A DNA stretch of 64,000 nucleotides from contig CM022303.1 of NCBI GenBank assembly GCA_011799875.1, forward strand, positions 294,946,362 through 295,010,361, read 5' to 3'. The notes beneath the pieces are model-generated. The model made no database searches. It was not told where the DNA came from and worked only from the letters and a program-made list of their open reading frames with translations. Both the position numbers and the translations under genes were made by a program. Below, one piece after another: positions 45,823-57,071 of the stretch; positions within the stretch are counted from its first letter, which is position 1, and every line of letters starts with the position of its first letter. Source of the DNA: Thinopyrum elongatum (Eukaryota; Streptophyta; Magnoliopsida; Poales; Poaceae).

Positions 45823-47039
45823 GGAGCCCCCGGGCCTGGCCCGAATGAGCTGCCGGGCATCGTCGGGTTAGGCCCTAACTTGTGCACAGGCGAGGGGGAA
45901 ATAGCTGCTTGCCCTTCGAGATCTTCTTTGCTTCTTCATTAATCTGAGACCAGGTCAGTTTCTGGTCCTTCCGCCCGTTGCGTAACGCCAATTGTGGTGG
46001 GGCCATTCTTGTAATGGCCCGTGAATGACTTTAATGCACGGGCGAGTAACTACCAATTCACTCTTCCCACCACGCGCCTATCCCCGGCCAGGTATGCTGC
46101 ATGCATCGAGTGGGGTAGGTAACAAAGGCGCATGGTGCGGGCGAGCGTTGAGGCAGGGGCCTGGTCTTCATGGATTGGTGGAGGAGGGTGGTGGTCACCC
46201 GCCGAGGGAGCGGCTCCCGATCCTGGCCTGACCATAAAAGGAGGGACGGGGGAGGAATGGGAGTAAAAAGGGCATCATGAGCATTTATCTTTTTTCAATC
46301 TAAAATATGTAGGCACTTGCCAAACTTTAGTTCAAATTATGTAATCCCTTTTATCCATGTTTGTGTTCTGTAAGGTCTGTACTTGTTGATCAGCATATTA
46401 ATGAAAAATATAAACCTTGCCGGGCACTTGTGCATGTAACATGTCCATGCAGAGGGAGGATTCCTTTATACGCTCAAGTAAACAAGTTTTCCCCCGGTAG
46501 GCTATCCTGTCGGTACCCTCAAGTTGTTGCCGCGGGGCTGGGCCTACCAGGCACAAATCGTGAATAGGGACCAGCCCCCCGCCAACTTTCTCGTCAAAGG
46601 CCATTACAACCTCCCTGACCGAAGCAACGTTCGAGTCAAAGGACAGGAGCACCTAAGTTTTGAAAGCGGCGAGGTTTTCCTATGCACAAGTTTTTACTTA
46701 CAGAACGCGTATGGATAAGAGAGAGGACTTATCTGTTTGGGCTTGCCGGGGATCGCAATGTAGGCTTGTCTTCTCTTCTCCTTTTTCGGGACCGAATCCA
46801 TGGTAGGAGCCTGCAGTTTGATGCAGATGAAAATGATGCCTCATGCGATCTTATCTACATGAACATGCAATGCTCATGATATGCTTATGCATGCATGCAA
46901 TTTGTCGGGGCCCCCCCAGCGCTTCATTTATTTCTCTATTGCTTAGGGTCTGCGCCTGGCTTTGTACAAGGGGTTACATGCAACAGAGGCAAGGCCTGTA
47001 CAAAAGGGTGACTGCCGGGCAGGGCCCGACAGCTGCACC
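45823..47039 (-). other. Gypsy 3' region, left copy, non-coding
   Basis: 1.2 kb between LTR 1 and the pol stop. Repeated at 52485-53685 with few differences. Contains a plus-strand TATA-like ccataaaaggaggg near 46229 and an A/T-rich stretch 46280-46400. No protein recognised. Confidence 0.65.
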
Positions 47040-48011
47040 TTACGGGTAGAACTTGCGGAGATGCTCAATGTTCCATGAGTTTTGCAACTGAATGCCATCT
47101 CCGGTCTCCAGATGGACTGCGCCAGGTCTGGTGACTCGTACTACCTCGTAAGGGCCTTCCCACTTTGGCGTCAACTTGTTTGCACCCTTGGCGGACTGAA
47201 CGCGCCTAAGGACAAGGTCGCCTTCCTCAAAACACCGGGCATGAACCCTGCGGCTGTGATAGCGACGCAGGGCTTGCTGATAGCGTGCGGCACGCGTAGC
47301 AGCCCAAAGACGGTTCTCCTTGAGTAGCACAGCGTCATCACGCCGGTGCTGATCTTGCGCTACTTCATCGTAGGCAAGCACTCGAGGTGACCCATAAATG
47401 AGTTCCGTGGGGATAACTGCTTCTACCCCATAGACTAGGGAGAAGGGAGTCTGCCCGATAGCTCGATTTGGTGTCATTTTGAGGGACCAAAGATTCACCG
47501 GAAGCTCATCGATCCACCGCCTACCACACTTCTATAGCCTATCAAATGTTCTCGTCTTGAGTCCTCGCAACACTTCAGCGTTCACCCTCTCAGCTTTCCC
47601 GTTGCTCCTTGGAAGGGCCACAGAGGCGAACGAGATTTTGCTTTCGAGGGCATGAACGTATTGCATGAAGGCGCGGCTCATGAATTGGGTGCCATTGTCA
47701 GTGATGATCCGGGCAGGAACTCCAAAGCGGCACTCCAATCCTTTCAAGAACTTGATAGCTGACAGAGCAGTCACCTTTCTCATGGGCTCTACTTCCGGCC
47801 ACTTTGTAAACTTGTCGATTGCAACGAACAAGAATTCAAAGGCCCCGGCAGCACGGGGGAAAGGGCTGAGGATATTGAGCCCCCAGACCGAAAACGGCCA
47901 TGACAAAGGGCTTGTCTGAAGAGCTTGGGTAGGCAGGTGGATATTCTTGGAATGGAACTGGCAGGCTTCACAATTGGTGACAAGCTCGACCGCATCTTGG
48001 AGGGTTGTGGG
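47040..48011 (-). pseudogene. pol: Gypsy pol, integrase core and C-terminus
   Basis: Same frame as the RNase H part, cut by stops near 48009 and 47530. The zinc-region end NCEACQFHSKNIH lies near 47970. The integrase core holds Asp in ITDNGTQFMS (about 47700) and Glu in NGKAERVNAEVL (about 47600), preceded by DKFTKWPEVEP. The C-terminal part (RAIGQTPFSLVYGVEAVIP, PKWEGPYEVVRV, SWNIEHLRKFYP) is typical of Tat integrases. The first catalytic Asp position reads WGLNILSPF where the family has an Asp, so even the remnant is catalytically damaged. Confidence 0.85.
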
Positions 48012-49622
48012 CTAGTAGAATCCTTGACGGAAAGCTTTCCCAACCAACGCCCTTGATCCAATGTGGGAGCCGCACATACCCTTGTGTATCTCTGCCAGCA
48101 GTTCCTTTCCTCCTTCCCGGCAAATGCACTTCAATTTCACACCGTTGGGCCTCCTTCTGTACAGCGTGTCATCAACGAACTGATACATACTGGCCCTCCG
48201 GCCTACTCTTTCAACTTCTTCTTGCTCTTCGGGAAGTTCTCCAGTTTGGAGGAAATGGACTATGTGCCGTGCCCAAGGCGAAGCCTGTGGCTTAGCAACA
48301 AGGACTAACGGCACCTCCTTATTCGTGAGAGTGCGATCTTTGACCGCGGGGACCGGTGGCCTGGCAGGAGGATGCAGCTCAGCGACCGAAGGGGAGTTGT
48401 GCCTGACAAGCTTTTTGTCGGGATCCTCGGAAGGTTCTACCAGGAGAGGCTTGCCAGAGTCCAATTTCCTCCTCTTTCTGGCCATTGTTGCCGGGGATAC
48501 GGAGGGCTGAGTCAGATGGAGAACAAAAGTTCCTGGTTCCACAGGGAGCTTTTGCGCAGCGCACTTCGACAGATGATCAACGTTGATGTTTTCCGCACGG
48601 GGTACGTGCTCTGTTTGCAATCCGTCAAAACGCTCCTCCAACTTCCTCTCTTCCTCAACGTATGCCTCCATCAATGGACTTTGGTAATCCTTGTTGACTT
48701 GTCTCACCACAAGTTGTGAGTCTCCGCGGATGATCAGCTTCTTGATCCCCAGTTCTTTTGCAACTCTGAGCCCGGCAAGGAGCCCTTCATACTCTGTTGT
48801 ATTGTTGGTAGCCTCCTCCCGGGGAAAATGCATCTGGACGACGTACTTCAGGTGCTCTCCGGTCGGAGCAACGAGAAGCACACCAGCCCCTGCACCTTGT
48901 AGGGAGAAGGCACCATCGAAATACATGATCCATTCTTGGGGCGCTTCCTTGCCGGGGATAACTGTCTCCAATACCTCTTCGTCAGGAGTTGGCGTCCATT
49001 CTGCAATAAACTCTGCCAATGCTCTGCTCTGAATGGTTGATGTGCTCTCAAACTTCAAACCAAAGCTGGATAACTCCAAAGCCAACTCCACTATCCTGTC
49101 GGTAGCCTCATGGTTTCGGAGTATCCGTTGCAAAGGGAAACGGGTGACAACTATGATCTCATGGGCTTGGAAGTAGTGGCGCAGTTTCCTTGAGGCCATG
49201 ACAAGGCCAAAGATCAATTTTTGCATGCCAGAGTACCTAGATCTAGCCCCCTGCAACAGGGAGCTGATGAAGTATACTAGGCGCTGCACCACTTTCTTCT
49301 TTGCCGTGACCAGAGAACTGCTTCCGCTGCTTTGCTCTTTTCCATCTTGATCCGCATCTGACCTTGCCGGGGTGTGCTCACTTTCCTCCCCGGAAGGGAT
49401 ACCAGCTATGTCTGTTGCTCCATCCACTTCCCTCTACGCCACCAGTGCTGCGCTAACCACTTGATTAGTTGCCGCCAAGTATAGCAGCAACGGCTCTTGA
49501 GGTTTTGGAGCAACCAAAGTGGGCACTGAGGAAAGGTAGGCCTTCAAATATTGTAGTGCAGCGTCTGCCTCTGGGGTCCACTCCATGGGCCCTGCCTTTT
49601 TCAAAATCTTGAAGAACGGCAA
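48012..49622 (-). pseudogene. pol: Gypsy pol, RT thumb, RNase H and integrase N-terminus
   Basis: 471 open codons (49427-48012) plus a same-frame piece 49622-49434 separated by a TAG. RNase H motifs: YFDGAFSLQGAGAG (Asp), TTEYEGLLAG (Glu), IRGDSQLVVRQV (Asp) and ENINVDHLSKCA. A long linker follows, then the integrase entry region DDTLYRRRPNGV and HKGMCGSHIGSRAL (first His ligands). It lies downstream of the RT piece and a frameshift near 49630 separates them. Confidence 0.85.
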
Positions 49623-50330
49623 GGCACGCTCAGCAGACTTGGAAATGAACTGCTAAGCGCGGCAACACATCCAGTCAAACGCCTCACGTCCTTGACTGTC
49701 TTGGGTGCTTGAATCTGCTCGATAGCCTTGATCTTGTTGGGGTTGGCCTCTATCCCCTGGTGGGACACGAAGAAGCCAAGTAGCTTGCCGGAAGGAACGC
49801 CAAACACACACTTCTCCGGGTTTAGCTTCAAGTTGATCTTGCGCAGATTAGCAAACGTCTCTTCTAAATCCTGAATGAGGGTTGATCTGGCCTTGGTCTT
49901 GACCATAATATCATCCATGTAAGCCTCAACGTTTCTGTGCAACTGTGACCCAAAACCAATCTGGACTGCTCTTGCGAAAGTGGACCCGGTGCTCTTCAAC
50001 CCAAAAGGCATCCACATGAAGCAGTATGTGCCACATGGGGTGATGAACGCGGTTTTCTCTTCGTCTTCCTTGGACATGAAGATCTGATGATATCCAGAGT
50101 AGGCATCCAGGAAGGAAAGCAGGTCACATCCGGAGGTGGAATCCACAATCTGGTCGATGCGCGGCAAGGGAAATGGGTCCTTCGGGCATGCCTTGTTCAG
50201 ATCCGTAAAATCTATGCACAGCCTCCACTTCCCATTAGCTTTGTGTACCACCACAGGATTTGCTAACCACGTTGGAAGCAACACTCCTCTAACCAGATCA
50301 GTTGCCTCAAGTTTCTTGATCTCCTCAGCA
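49623..50330 (-). pseudogene. pol: Gypsy pol, reverse transcriptase
   Basis: Open from 50284: WLANPVVVHKANGKWRLCID, TDLNKACPKDPFPLPRID, the catalytic Asp in LSFLDAYSGYHQI, FITPCGTYCFMWMPFGL, the catalytic YMDD in VEAYMDDIMVKT (about 49925-49890), then NLKLNPEKCVFGV and LGFFVSHQGIEANP. All RT motifs are present. The frame is lost near 49635, just after DVRRLTGCVAALS. A stop near 50335 separates it from the upstream protease-RT linker. Confidence 0.88.
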
Positions 50331-50503
50331 ATAAACTATTGCTGCTCCAAAGCTTGCTTCCGAACCTTCTGCTTGACGGGCCGGGCATGTGGGCAAACAA
50401 CATGGTGGTGCTCGATTACCTCCCTGGGAACACCGAGGATGTCAGATGGTTGCCAGGCAAACACATCGACATTCACCCGCAGGAAGGCAATGAGTGCTCT
50501 TTC

Positions 50504-51000
50504 CTATTTGTCATTGATGGTGGCGCTGATAGTGAAAGTACCATCAGCGCCAGCCAGCCCTGCCGGGACCTTTTTCACAGCGGGTGCAGAAGCCTTGGAT
50601 CTCTTGGCATTGGAACTCTCCGGCGAGTCATCAACAGGTGCAGCATACCCCGAAGAGGTACGCTTCCCGGATTCCTTGCCGGTGTCCCTGTTAGCCTTCT
50701 TCTTTCCATTACTTTCCTTGGCGGGGATTGCAGCTTCAGTGGCCTCTGCCATGGCTGCCTCCCGGTACATCTTGTCCACGCAAATAATTGCGTCCTTCTC
50801 GTCTGATGGAAGGGAAATGATGCCCACCGACCCTGGCATCTTCAAGGTGTTGTAGGCATAGTGGGATGCCGCATGAACTTGGCCAGAGCTGGGCGACCAA
50901 GGATTCCATTGTATGGCAGGGGGAGGTCAACCACATCAAACACGATCTTCTCAGTCCGGTAATTCAACTCTCCCCCAAATGTCACCGGCAACGTGATTTT
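50504..51000 (-). pseudogene. Gypsy protease C-terminus and linker, partial
   Basis: The segment 51000-50860 reads ITLPVTFGGELNYRTEKI and PLPYNGILGRPALAKF, the C-terminal half of a Tat protease. After a frameshift a linker (50845-50504) contains GIISLPSDEKDAIICVD and a Lys/Ser-rich part. The catalytic Asp and N-terminal half of the protease are missing. Confidence 0.75.
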
Positions 51001-51004
51001 CCCC

Positions 51005-51571
51005 TTAGGACGACTCCTGGATGGCGTGGTGACGAGGTAGAGGCGCTTGAGGGCCAGCGGCTTCGTTTAGCGTAGCGGCTGGGTCGGCTTGTTCCGGGGG
51101 TGGCGCATGTTCCGTGGCTGCACCCGCGGTGGGAGCGGTCGGGGAGTTGCAATTCCCCCCAGAGCGGGTACCCCCGCTGCGGTTGTGCCCCTCGGCCGGA
51201 TGGGAAGGTGCAGATGGAATGATCTCTCCTCCCGTACCTTGTGGGGCGTGGTCGCTGGGATGTAGTTGGTGCTGTCCTTCTCCGGTGCCTCCTGCTCCTG
51301 CTTCGGCAGCAGGGGAGGTGGTAACGACGCCTCCTGCGCCGACCACGTCCCCCGCAACGTCCACACCCCCAGGCGTCCCCGTAGCCCCCATGGCATCGGC
51401 GGTCGCTTGCGGTGGGGCCTTCGAGGTGGATGGATGAGCTGCGGCACCGGGCTTCTTCTTGGGCACCATGGACGATGGAGCCGTTGATGAAGAATATGGC
51501 GGTGAAGATGACGCGCTACGTACACTTCTCGGGTTCGCGCAAGCGCTTCCCCCTACCTGGCGCGGCAAAGA
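51005..51571 (-). pseudogene. gag: Gypsy gag, N-terminal remnant
   Basis: Ala/Gly/Pro/Thr-rich N-terminal part (MVPKKKPGAAAHPSTSKAPP around 51470-51410) without the structured Gag core. At about 51004 it joins protease sequence directly, so most of gag and half of the protease were deleted. The minus strand right after the LTR (tttgccgcgccaggtag) may be the primer-binding site, but I cannot name its tRNA. Confidence 0.6.
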
Positions 51572-52484
51572 TGTCATGGGAAACCACGGCCACCTATGGG
51601 GCCACGGGCCCCATTTGGTTCGGCAGGGGGACTAAGCACGTTGCACAAAGAGCAGAGGAGCGCAGCGCAGCGCGGCATAGATCACACGGGCAGTTTTACC
51701 CAGGTTCGGGCCGCCGCGAGGTGTAAAACCCAGCTCCTGATTTGGTGGATTGATGGTGGATGGTGGTGGAAATGCAACGCTCTTGCCCGGCAGGGTGGCC
51801 TTGGGGCGAGAGCAACTACGCGTGTACGAGTGTACAAGGGTACAAATCCTTTCTATGGTTGCCATGGGCCTCCTTTTATAGATCAAGGGGTCACCACAGT
51901 GGCAAATCAGTCATTGTGTACTGATTAGATAGCAAATAGTGCTATCATATCTACTCTGCAGACAGAGTAGTATGCATTAAATGCGCCGCTTAGTGTCACA
52001 TCATGGCCTGCCCGGCACGCCTTGCCGGGCTGTTTGGCCACCTTCTCTCCTGTCTGCATGGCACCTCGCTGGACGGGTGTCATTTGGAGGTGATTCCTGT
52101 AGGAAATGTCTGCCATGTGGCAAAAGGCAGCCACTTAGTCATCTTGGGGCTTGACACCGCACCGATCGATGACTTGTGTCACTATGAGGCGGGGCGGTGA
52201 AGCCTTGGCGGGGTATTTTGCCTTCGTAGGACCCGGCAAGCCTGCCGGGGCGGTCTTGAGGCTTGCTTTCGGGGCAACCTTGACCTTGCCAGGCTCTCCT
52301 GCCCGGCAAGGGAGGTTTTCCCTTAGCGGTGTCTTGCTCCTTGGCTTGTCTTGGTCTTCTCAATCCGCCCTTTGATTCCTCAAAGAGCCTATTTCTTCAT
52401 CTTGGCCTTGTCTTGGATGTTGCAATCTTGATCTTGGGCCTGTGCATGGTCCGGGCAACAGACCCAGGGTTTGTTGCACCGATA
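51572..52484 (-). repeat. Tat-type Gypsy LTR 2 (shared middle LTR)
   Basis: 913 bp, tgtcatgggaaac to gcaccgata. The terminal CA is changed to TA. TATA box in minus sense at 51874-51881. Serves as 5' LTR of the left unit and 3' LTR of the right unit. Confidence 0.88.
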
Positions 52485-53685
52485 GGAGCCCCAGGGCCTG
52501 GTCCGAACGAGCTGCCAGGCATCGTCGGGTTAGGCCCTAACTTGTGCACAGGCGAGGGGGAAATAGCTGCTTGCCCTTTGAGATCTTCTTTGCTTCTTCA
52601 TTAATCTGAGACCAGGTCAGTTTCCGGTCCTTCCGCCCATTGCGTAATGCCAATTGTGGTGGGGCCATTCTTGTAATGGCCCGTGAATGACTTTAACGCA
52701 CGGGCAAGTAACTGCCAATTCACTCTTCCCACCACGCCCTCATCCCCGGCCAGGTATGCTGCATGCATCGAGTGGGGTAGGTAACGGAGGCGCATGGTGC
52801 AGGCGAGTGTTGAGGCAGGGGCCTGGTCTGCATGGATTGGTGGAGGAGGGCGGTGGTCACCCGCTAAGGGAGCGGCTCCCGATCCTGGCCTGTCCATAAA
52901 AGGAGGGACGAGGGAGGAATGGGAGTAAAAAGGGCATCATGAGCATTTATCTTTTTTCAATCTAAAATATGTAGGCACTTGCCAAACTTTAGTTCAAATT
53001 ATGTAATCCCTTTTATCCATGTTTGTGTTCTGTAACGTCTGTACTTGTTGATCAGCATATTAATGAAAAAGATAAACCTTGCCGGGCACTTGTGCATGTA
53101 ACATGTCCATGCAGAGGGAGGATGCCTCTATACGCTCAAGTAAACAAGTTTTCCCCCGGTAGACTATCCTGCCGGTATCCTCAAGTTGTTGCCGCGGGGC
53201 TGGGCCTACTAGGCACAAATCATGAATAGGGACCAGCCCCCCGCCAACTTTCTCGTCAAAGGCCACTACAACCTCCCTGACCGAAGCAATGTTCGAGTCA
53301 AAGGACGGGAGCACCTAAGTTTTGAAAGCGGCGAGGTTTTCCTATGCACAAGTTTTTACTTACAGAACGCGTATGGATAAGAGAGAGGACTTATCTGTTT
53401 GGGCTTGCTAGGGATCACAATGTAGGCTTGTCTTCTCTTCTCATTTTTCGGGACCGAATCCATGGTAGGAGCCTGCAGTTTGATGCAGATGAAAATGATG
53501 CCTCATGCGATCTTATCTACATGAACATGCAATGCTCATGATATGCTTATGCATGCATGCAATTTGTCGGGGCCCCCCAGCGCTTCATTTATTTCTCTGT
53601 TGCTTAGGGTCTGCGCCTGGCTTTGTAAACAGAGGCAAGGCCTGTACAAAAGGGTGGCTGCCGGGCAGTGCCCGACAGCCGCACC
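52485..53685 (-). other. Gypsy 3' region, right copy, non-coding
   Basis: Second copy of 45823-47039. It differs by scattered substitutions and by a ~16 bp deletion near 53627 (left copy has an extra aggggttacatgca-type segment near 46967). Confidence 0.7.
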
Positions 53686-54230
53686 TTACGGGTAGAACTT
53701 GCGGAGATGCTCAATGTTCCATGAGTTTTGCAACTGAATGCCATCTCCGGTCTCCAGACGGACTGCGCCAGGTCTGGTGACTCGTACTACCCCGTAAGGG
53801 CCTTCCCACTTCGGCGTCAACTTGTTTGCACCCTTGGCGGATTGAACGCGCCTAAGGAGAAGGTCGCCTTCCTCAAAACACCGGGCATGAACCCTGTGGC
53901 TGTGATAGCGAGGAAGGGCTTGCTGATAGCGTGCGGCACGCGTAGCAGCCCAAAGACGGTTCTCCTTGAGTAGCACAGCGTCATCACGCTGGTGCTGATC
54001 TTGCGCTACTTCATCGTAGGCAAGCACTCGAGGTGACCCATAAATGAGTTCCGTGGGGATAACTGCTTCTACCCCATAGACTAGGGAGAAGGGAGTCTGC
54101 CCGATAGCTCGATTTGGTGTTGTTCTGAGGGACCAAAGAACCACCGGAAGCTCATCGATCCACCACCTGCCACACTTCTGTAGCCTATCAAATGTTCTCG
54201 TCTTGAGTCCTCGCAACACTTCAGCGTTCA
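53686..54230 (-). pseudogene. pol: Gypsy pol C-terminal fragment, right copy
   Basis: 181 open codons equal to the last part of the integrase in the left copy, from NAEVLRGLKTRTFDRL to SWNIEHLRKFYP. It lacks the stop found in the left copy at 47530. It is cut at its upstream end (54230) by the filler junction, so the catalytic core is absent. Confidence 0.85.
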
Positions 54231-54264
54231 CTACAACCTCCCTGACCGAAGCAACGTTCGAGTC
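54231..54264 (-). other. Filler segment at rearrangement junction
   Basis: 34 bp (ctacaacctccctgaccg ... ttcgagtc) that occurs in the 3' region of the same element near 46607 and 53266, here placed between pol and LTR sequence. Short matches (ca at one side, gtc at the other) mark both joints. Confidence 0.75.
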
Positions 54265-54681
54265 GCTGGACGAGTGTCATTTGGAGGTGATTCCTATAGG
54301 AAATGGTTGCCATGTGGCAAATGGCAGCCACTTAGTCATCTTGGGGCTTGACACCGCACCGATCGATGACTTGTGTCGCTGTGAGGCGGGGCGATGAAGC
54401 CTTGGCGGGGTATTTTGCCTTTGTAGGACCCGAGAAGCCTGCCGGCGCGGTGTTGAGGCTTGCTTTCGGGGCAACCTTGACCTTGCCAGGCTCTCCTGCC
54501 TGGCAAGGGAGGTTTTCACTTAGTGGTGTCTTACTCCTTGGCTTGTCTTGGTCTTCTCAATCCTCCCTTTGATTCCTCAAAGAGCCTATTTCTTCATCTT
54601 GGCCTTGTCTTGGATATTGCAATCTCGATCTTGGGCCTATGCACGGTCCGGGCAACAGACCCAGGGTTTGTTGCACCGACA
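54262..54681 (-). repeat. Tat-type Gypsy LTR 3, partial
   Basis: 420 bp matching LTR 1 from about 45409 to its end gcaccgaca. The TATA side is missing. Directly followed by the AACAC duplication. Confidence 0.88.
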
Positions 54682-55239
54682 AACACTCAACCTCCTTCAC
54701 ATCTTGAAGTGAGCATGCGCACCCAACAATTGCTATATGGCCGAAGATCATCAAGAAAAAGAGCATCTGGCTGCCGAACTTAATGCTATTCACAACCGAA
54801 CAAAAGTTTAGCATATGATTACAGCAGAAAACAATAAGCGCTTATGGAAATTGCTTCAGAAAATTTTCTCCAAGAAGCAACTCAGCAATTCTCACCTCCA
54901 GGAACTCTATCAGTACATTGACCAAGGGTTTACTGCTGAAGATTATCAAGATCGCTCGACTCCACCTTTTCCAGCTCGTGAACCTACTACGAATTTACTT
55001 CGAATTTAGCTGTGCAAATTACTCGACAAATCAGAAGCCACATCGCCTACTGAAAAACCTGCTGAAGCATATCCTCTATCTCGCAAGACTCTCGAAGCTG
55101 ATCAAATGCACCTTCCTCTTCCAAGACCCAAGTCAATCTAGACGGATCAGTTGCTGCTGCTGCTGAAGATGAAGATGTTCCAGACACTTCTGAATCAGAA
55201 ACTTCCTCGGGCAGTTCATCAGGCGATGCCTCAGAGTGA
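54682..55239 (+). pseudogene. Copia third ORF, C-terminal part
   Basis: Continues the third ORF after the Gypsy array. The frame entering at 54682 (TQPPSHLEVSMRTQQ) is shifted soon after. A coiled-coil-like part (KEHLAAELNAIHN, NNKRLWKLLQKIFSKKQ) follows. The C-terminus is acidic and serine-rich (AAAAEDEDVPDTSESETSSG), ending at TGA 55237-55239. Several frameshifts. Confidence 0.6.
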
Positions 55240-55775
55240 ATCATATTCACCGTTTTCTAGCACTCGTGTTTTTCATCACCTTTTTGACACTATTTGACAA
55301 AAAGGGGGAGAATAACATCGAGAGTTTTGATAGATTTGCTCTGTTGGATTTGGTATTTGCGTTTTCTCGCTCTATCTTTTGATTCAATTTTGCCAATTCT
55401 TGTGCTGTGATATAAAACTTCTGTTATGGGCTGTAATATTAATAACCCTGCCTGCTTCACTATTCTCTGTCAAAGCTTATTGTTTTGCAGGTGGAATTAT
55501 TAACAGAAGTTATGAATGATTGTACTTTATTCTCGTTGGATTATCTATCATCAGTGCGAATCATTACCTCGTATGATTGAAAATCCTCCACACACTCGAA
55601 TGAATTGCAAGGAATTTCATTGTATATCAATTGACCCTGCATACATCCAGGGGGAGTATATTTCATAATCTAGTCAACTAACGCAAGTTCACTCTTGTTC
55701 GATTTACATTTCAATTATGTATCTTCACTTCGATGATTATCTGTTTTGTCAACAACCATCCAAAAAGGGGGAGAT
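55240..55775 (+). promoter_or_regulatory. Copia 3' region with two polypurine-tract copies
   Basis: Non-coding. acaaaaagggggagaa at about 55298-55312 and ccaaaaagggggagat at 55760-55775; the second abuts the 3' LTR and is the functional position. Repeated polypurine tracts are a known trait of Sireviruses. Confidence 0.8.
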
Positions 55776-57071
55776 TGTTGGTGCAATGATAGGCCCCTTA
55801 TGTTTTGGAGTTTGTTGACATAAACAGTATGGGACTTATGTGATTGCTAGTGCACACAGAGTAACAGGTCCCTGATGTATCGAGGAGTTTGATGTAAACG
55901 ATGAAGATAATCTCCCTGCATAGCAGTGAAGGTTAACACCGAAGATAAAGCTATCAAGAGTGACCCCTAAAAATTGCTGAAGTTGAAGCAATTGGTTCAG
56001 TGCATGTTTGTAGCAAATGACTGCGTTCGAGGAAGAATGAAGACGAAGTTAAGATGTAGCATTTATTTCATTGTTCTTCTTCTTTCATTGAGTCATAGGA
56101 CCACCATACTAGTAAGAGGGGTATAGCGTTTCAAAGCTTTGATTCTCTGATGCTAAACCCAAAACCTATGAAAGCTGTGAGAGAAATCTCTTTGTGCTCC
56201 GAGCAAATACTTGCCAGCAAGAGACTATGATCTTCTTCGCTGCGAGAGATTTGCCTCGGACCGAGGAGTTAGCATTACTTGTTCCTCAAGTAATGTTACA
56301 GTTGCTCCAAAATCCGACCGTTGTGAATGTGTCGGTTGGCCATTGGCTGGACCTCGTGTCCAAAATGGTCATTTCCCATCTGGGAAGGCTGCGGCTATAA
56401 ATAGCCACCCCGTGCCGGTTTTGTCCGGTGGCTGCTCTGTTTGATTCTGAGAAGATTGTTAAGAAACCCCCTCTCTGAGCGATTTGAGTTTAAAATCCAC
56501 CAAGAGAAAAACCCTAGATCTGAAGAATTAGATAGTGGTTCAGCATCACTGGAATCTAAGTTTAGTACGCTCCGCCTATTACTCTTGAGAGCTGCAAACT
56601 CTCTAGATGGTTAGGTGTCAATTTCTTCAGAGACCAAGAGTGATTATGGTTCTCAAAGAAGAAGTCTGTAAAGGTTTGGAGATCTCCTTCAAGTATCTAC
56701 CACGAGTGATCGACATCGGTTGATGAATCGATTGTCGAGGAGAATAGGGTGAAGATAGTTTATCTTCCGTGTTAAGTCACAGCCCCTCCAACCAGACGTA
56801 GTCCTTGTGCAGAAGGACGAACTGGTCGAACAAATACCTTGTCGCCATCGAGCATCTTTAGTTACCTCTGTCACTCATGTTTACCTTCGATGCATTCCAT
56901 TCATGTAATTTACTTTGATGCATGCTTTAGTTTCCCTTCAATATTTCACTGTAGTTCATCTTAGCTTGTTTATTCTTTATTCCGCTACTGGGTTCTGAGA
57001 GATTTAAGTTTCCCAAAGAAAATTTAAAACTCCCATTCACCCCCCTCTGGTAGATATACTTCGTTCCTACA
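55776..57071 (+). repeat. Copia 3' LTR
   Basis: 1296 bp, tgttggtgcaatgatagg to cgttcctaca. TATA box tataaata at 56396-56403 after ggctgcggc. Uninterrupted, so it serves as reference for the 5' LTR. Confidence 0.95.

Larger units (their letters stand above)
44911..54681 (-). mobile_element. Tat-type Gypsy three-LTR array inserted in Copia
   Basis: Minus-strand insertion with a perfect AACAC target duplication (44906-44910 and 54682-54686). Left unit: 3' LTR 44911-45822, 3' region, pol, remnant of protease and gag, 5' LTR 51572-52484. Right unit: a second copy of 3' region and pol C-terminus (52485-54230), joined by a short filler to a partial LTR (54262-54681). The middle LTR is shared by both units. 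One outer duplication for three LTRs points to recombination after or during insertion rather than two independent insertions. Confidence 0.85.
29598..57071 (+). mobile_element. Sirevirus-type Copia retrotransposon with three nested insertions
   Basis: Plus-strand element bounded by TGTTGG...CCTACA LTRs and a perfect 5-bp duplication GAATT (29593-29597 and 57072-57076). Order: 5' LTR, tRNA-iMet primer-binding site, long gag with zinc knuckle, protease, integrase, RT, RNase H, a 1.2 kb gap with promoter-like sequence, a third ORF, two polypurine-tract copies, 3' LTR. Domain order (integrase before RT) defines Copia. Long coiled-coil gag, an extra ORF after pol and repeated polypurine tracts point to the Sirevirus lineage. 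Without the three insertions it would be about 12.3 kb. Confidence 0.9.
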
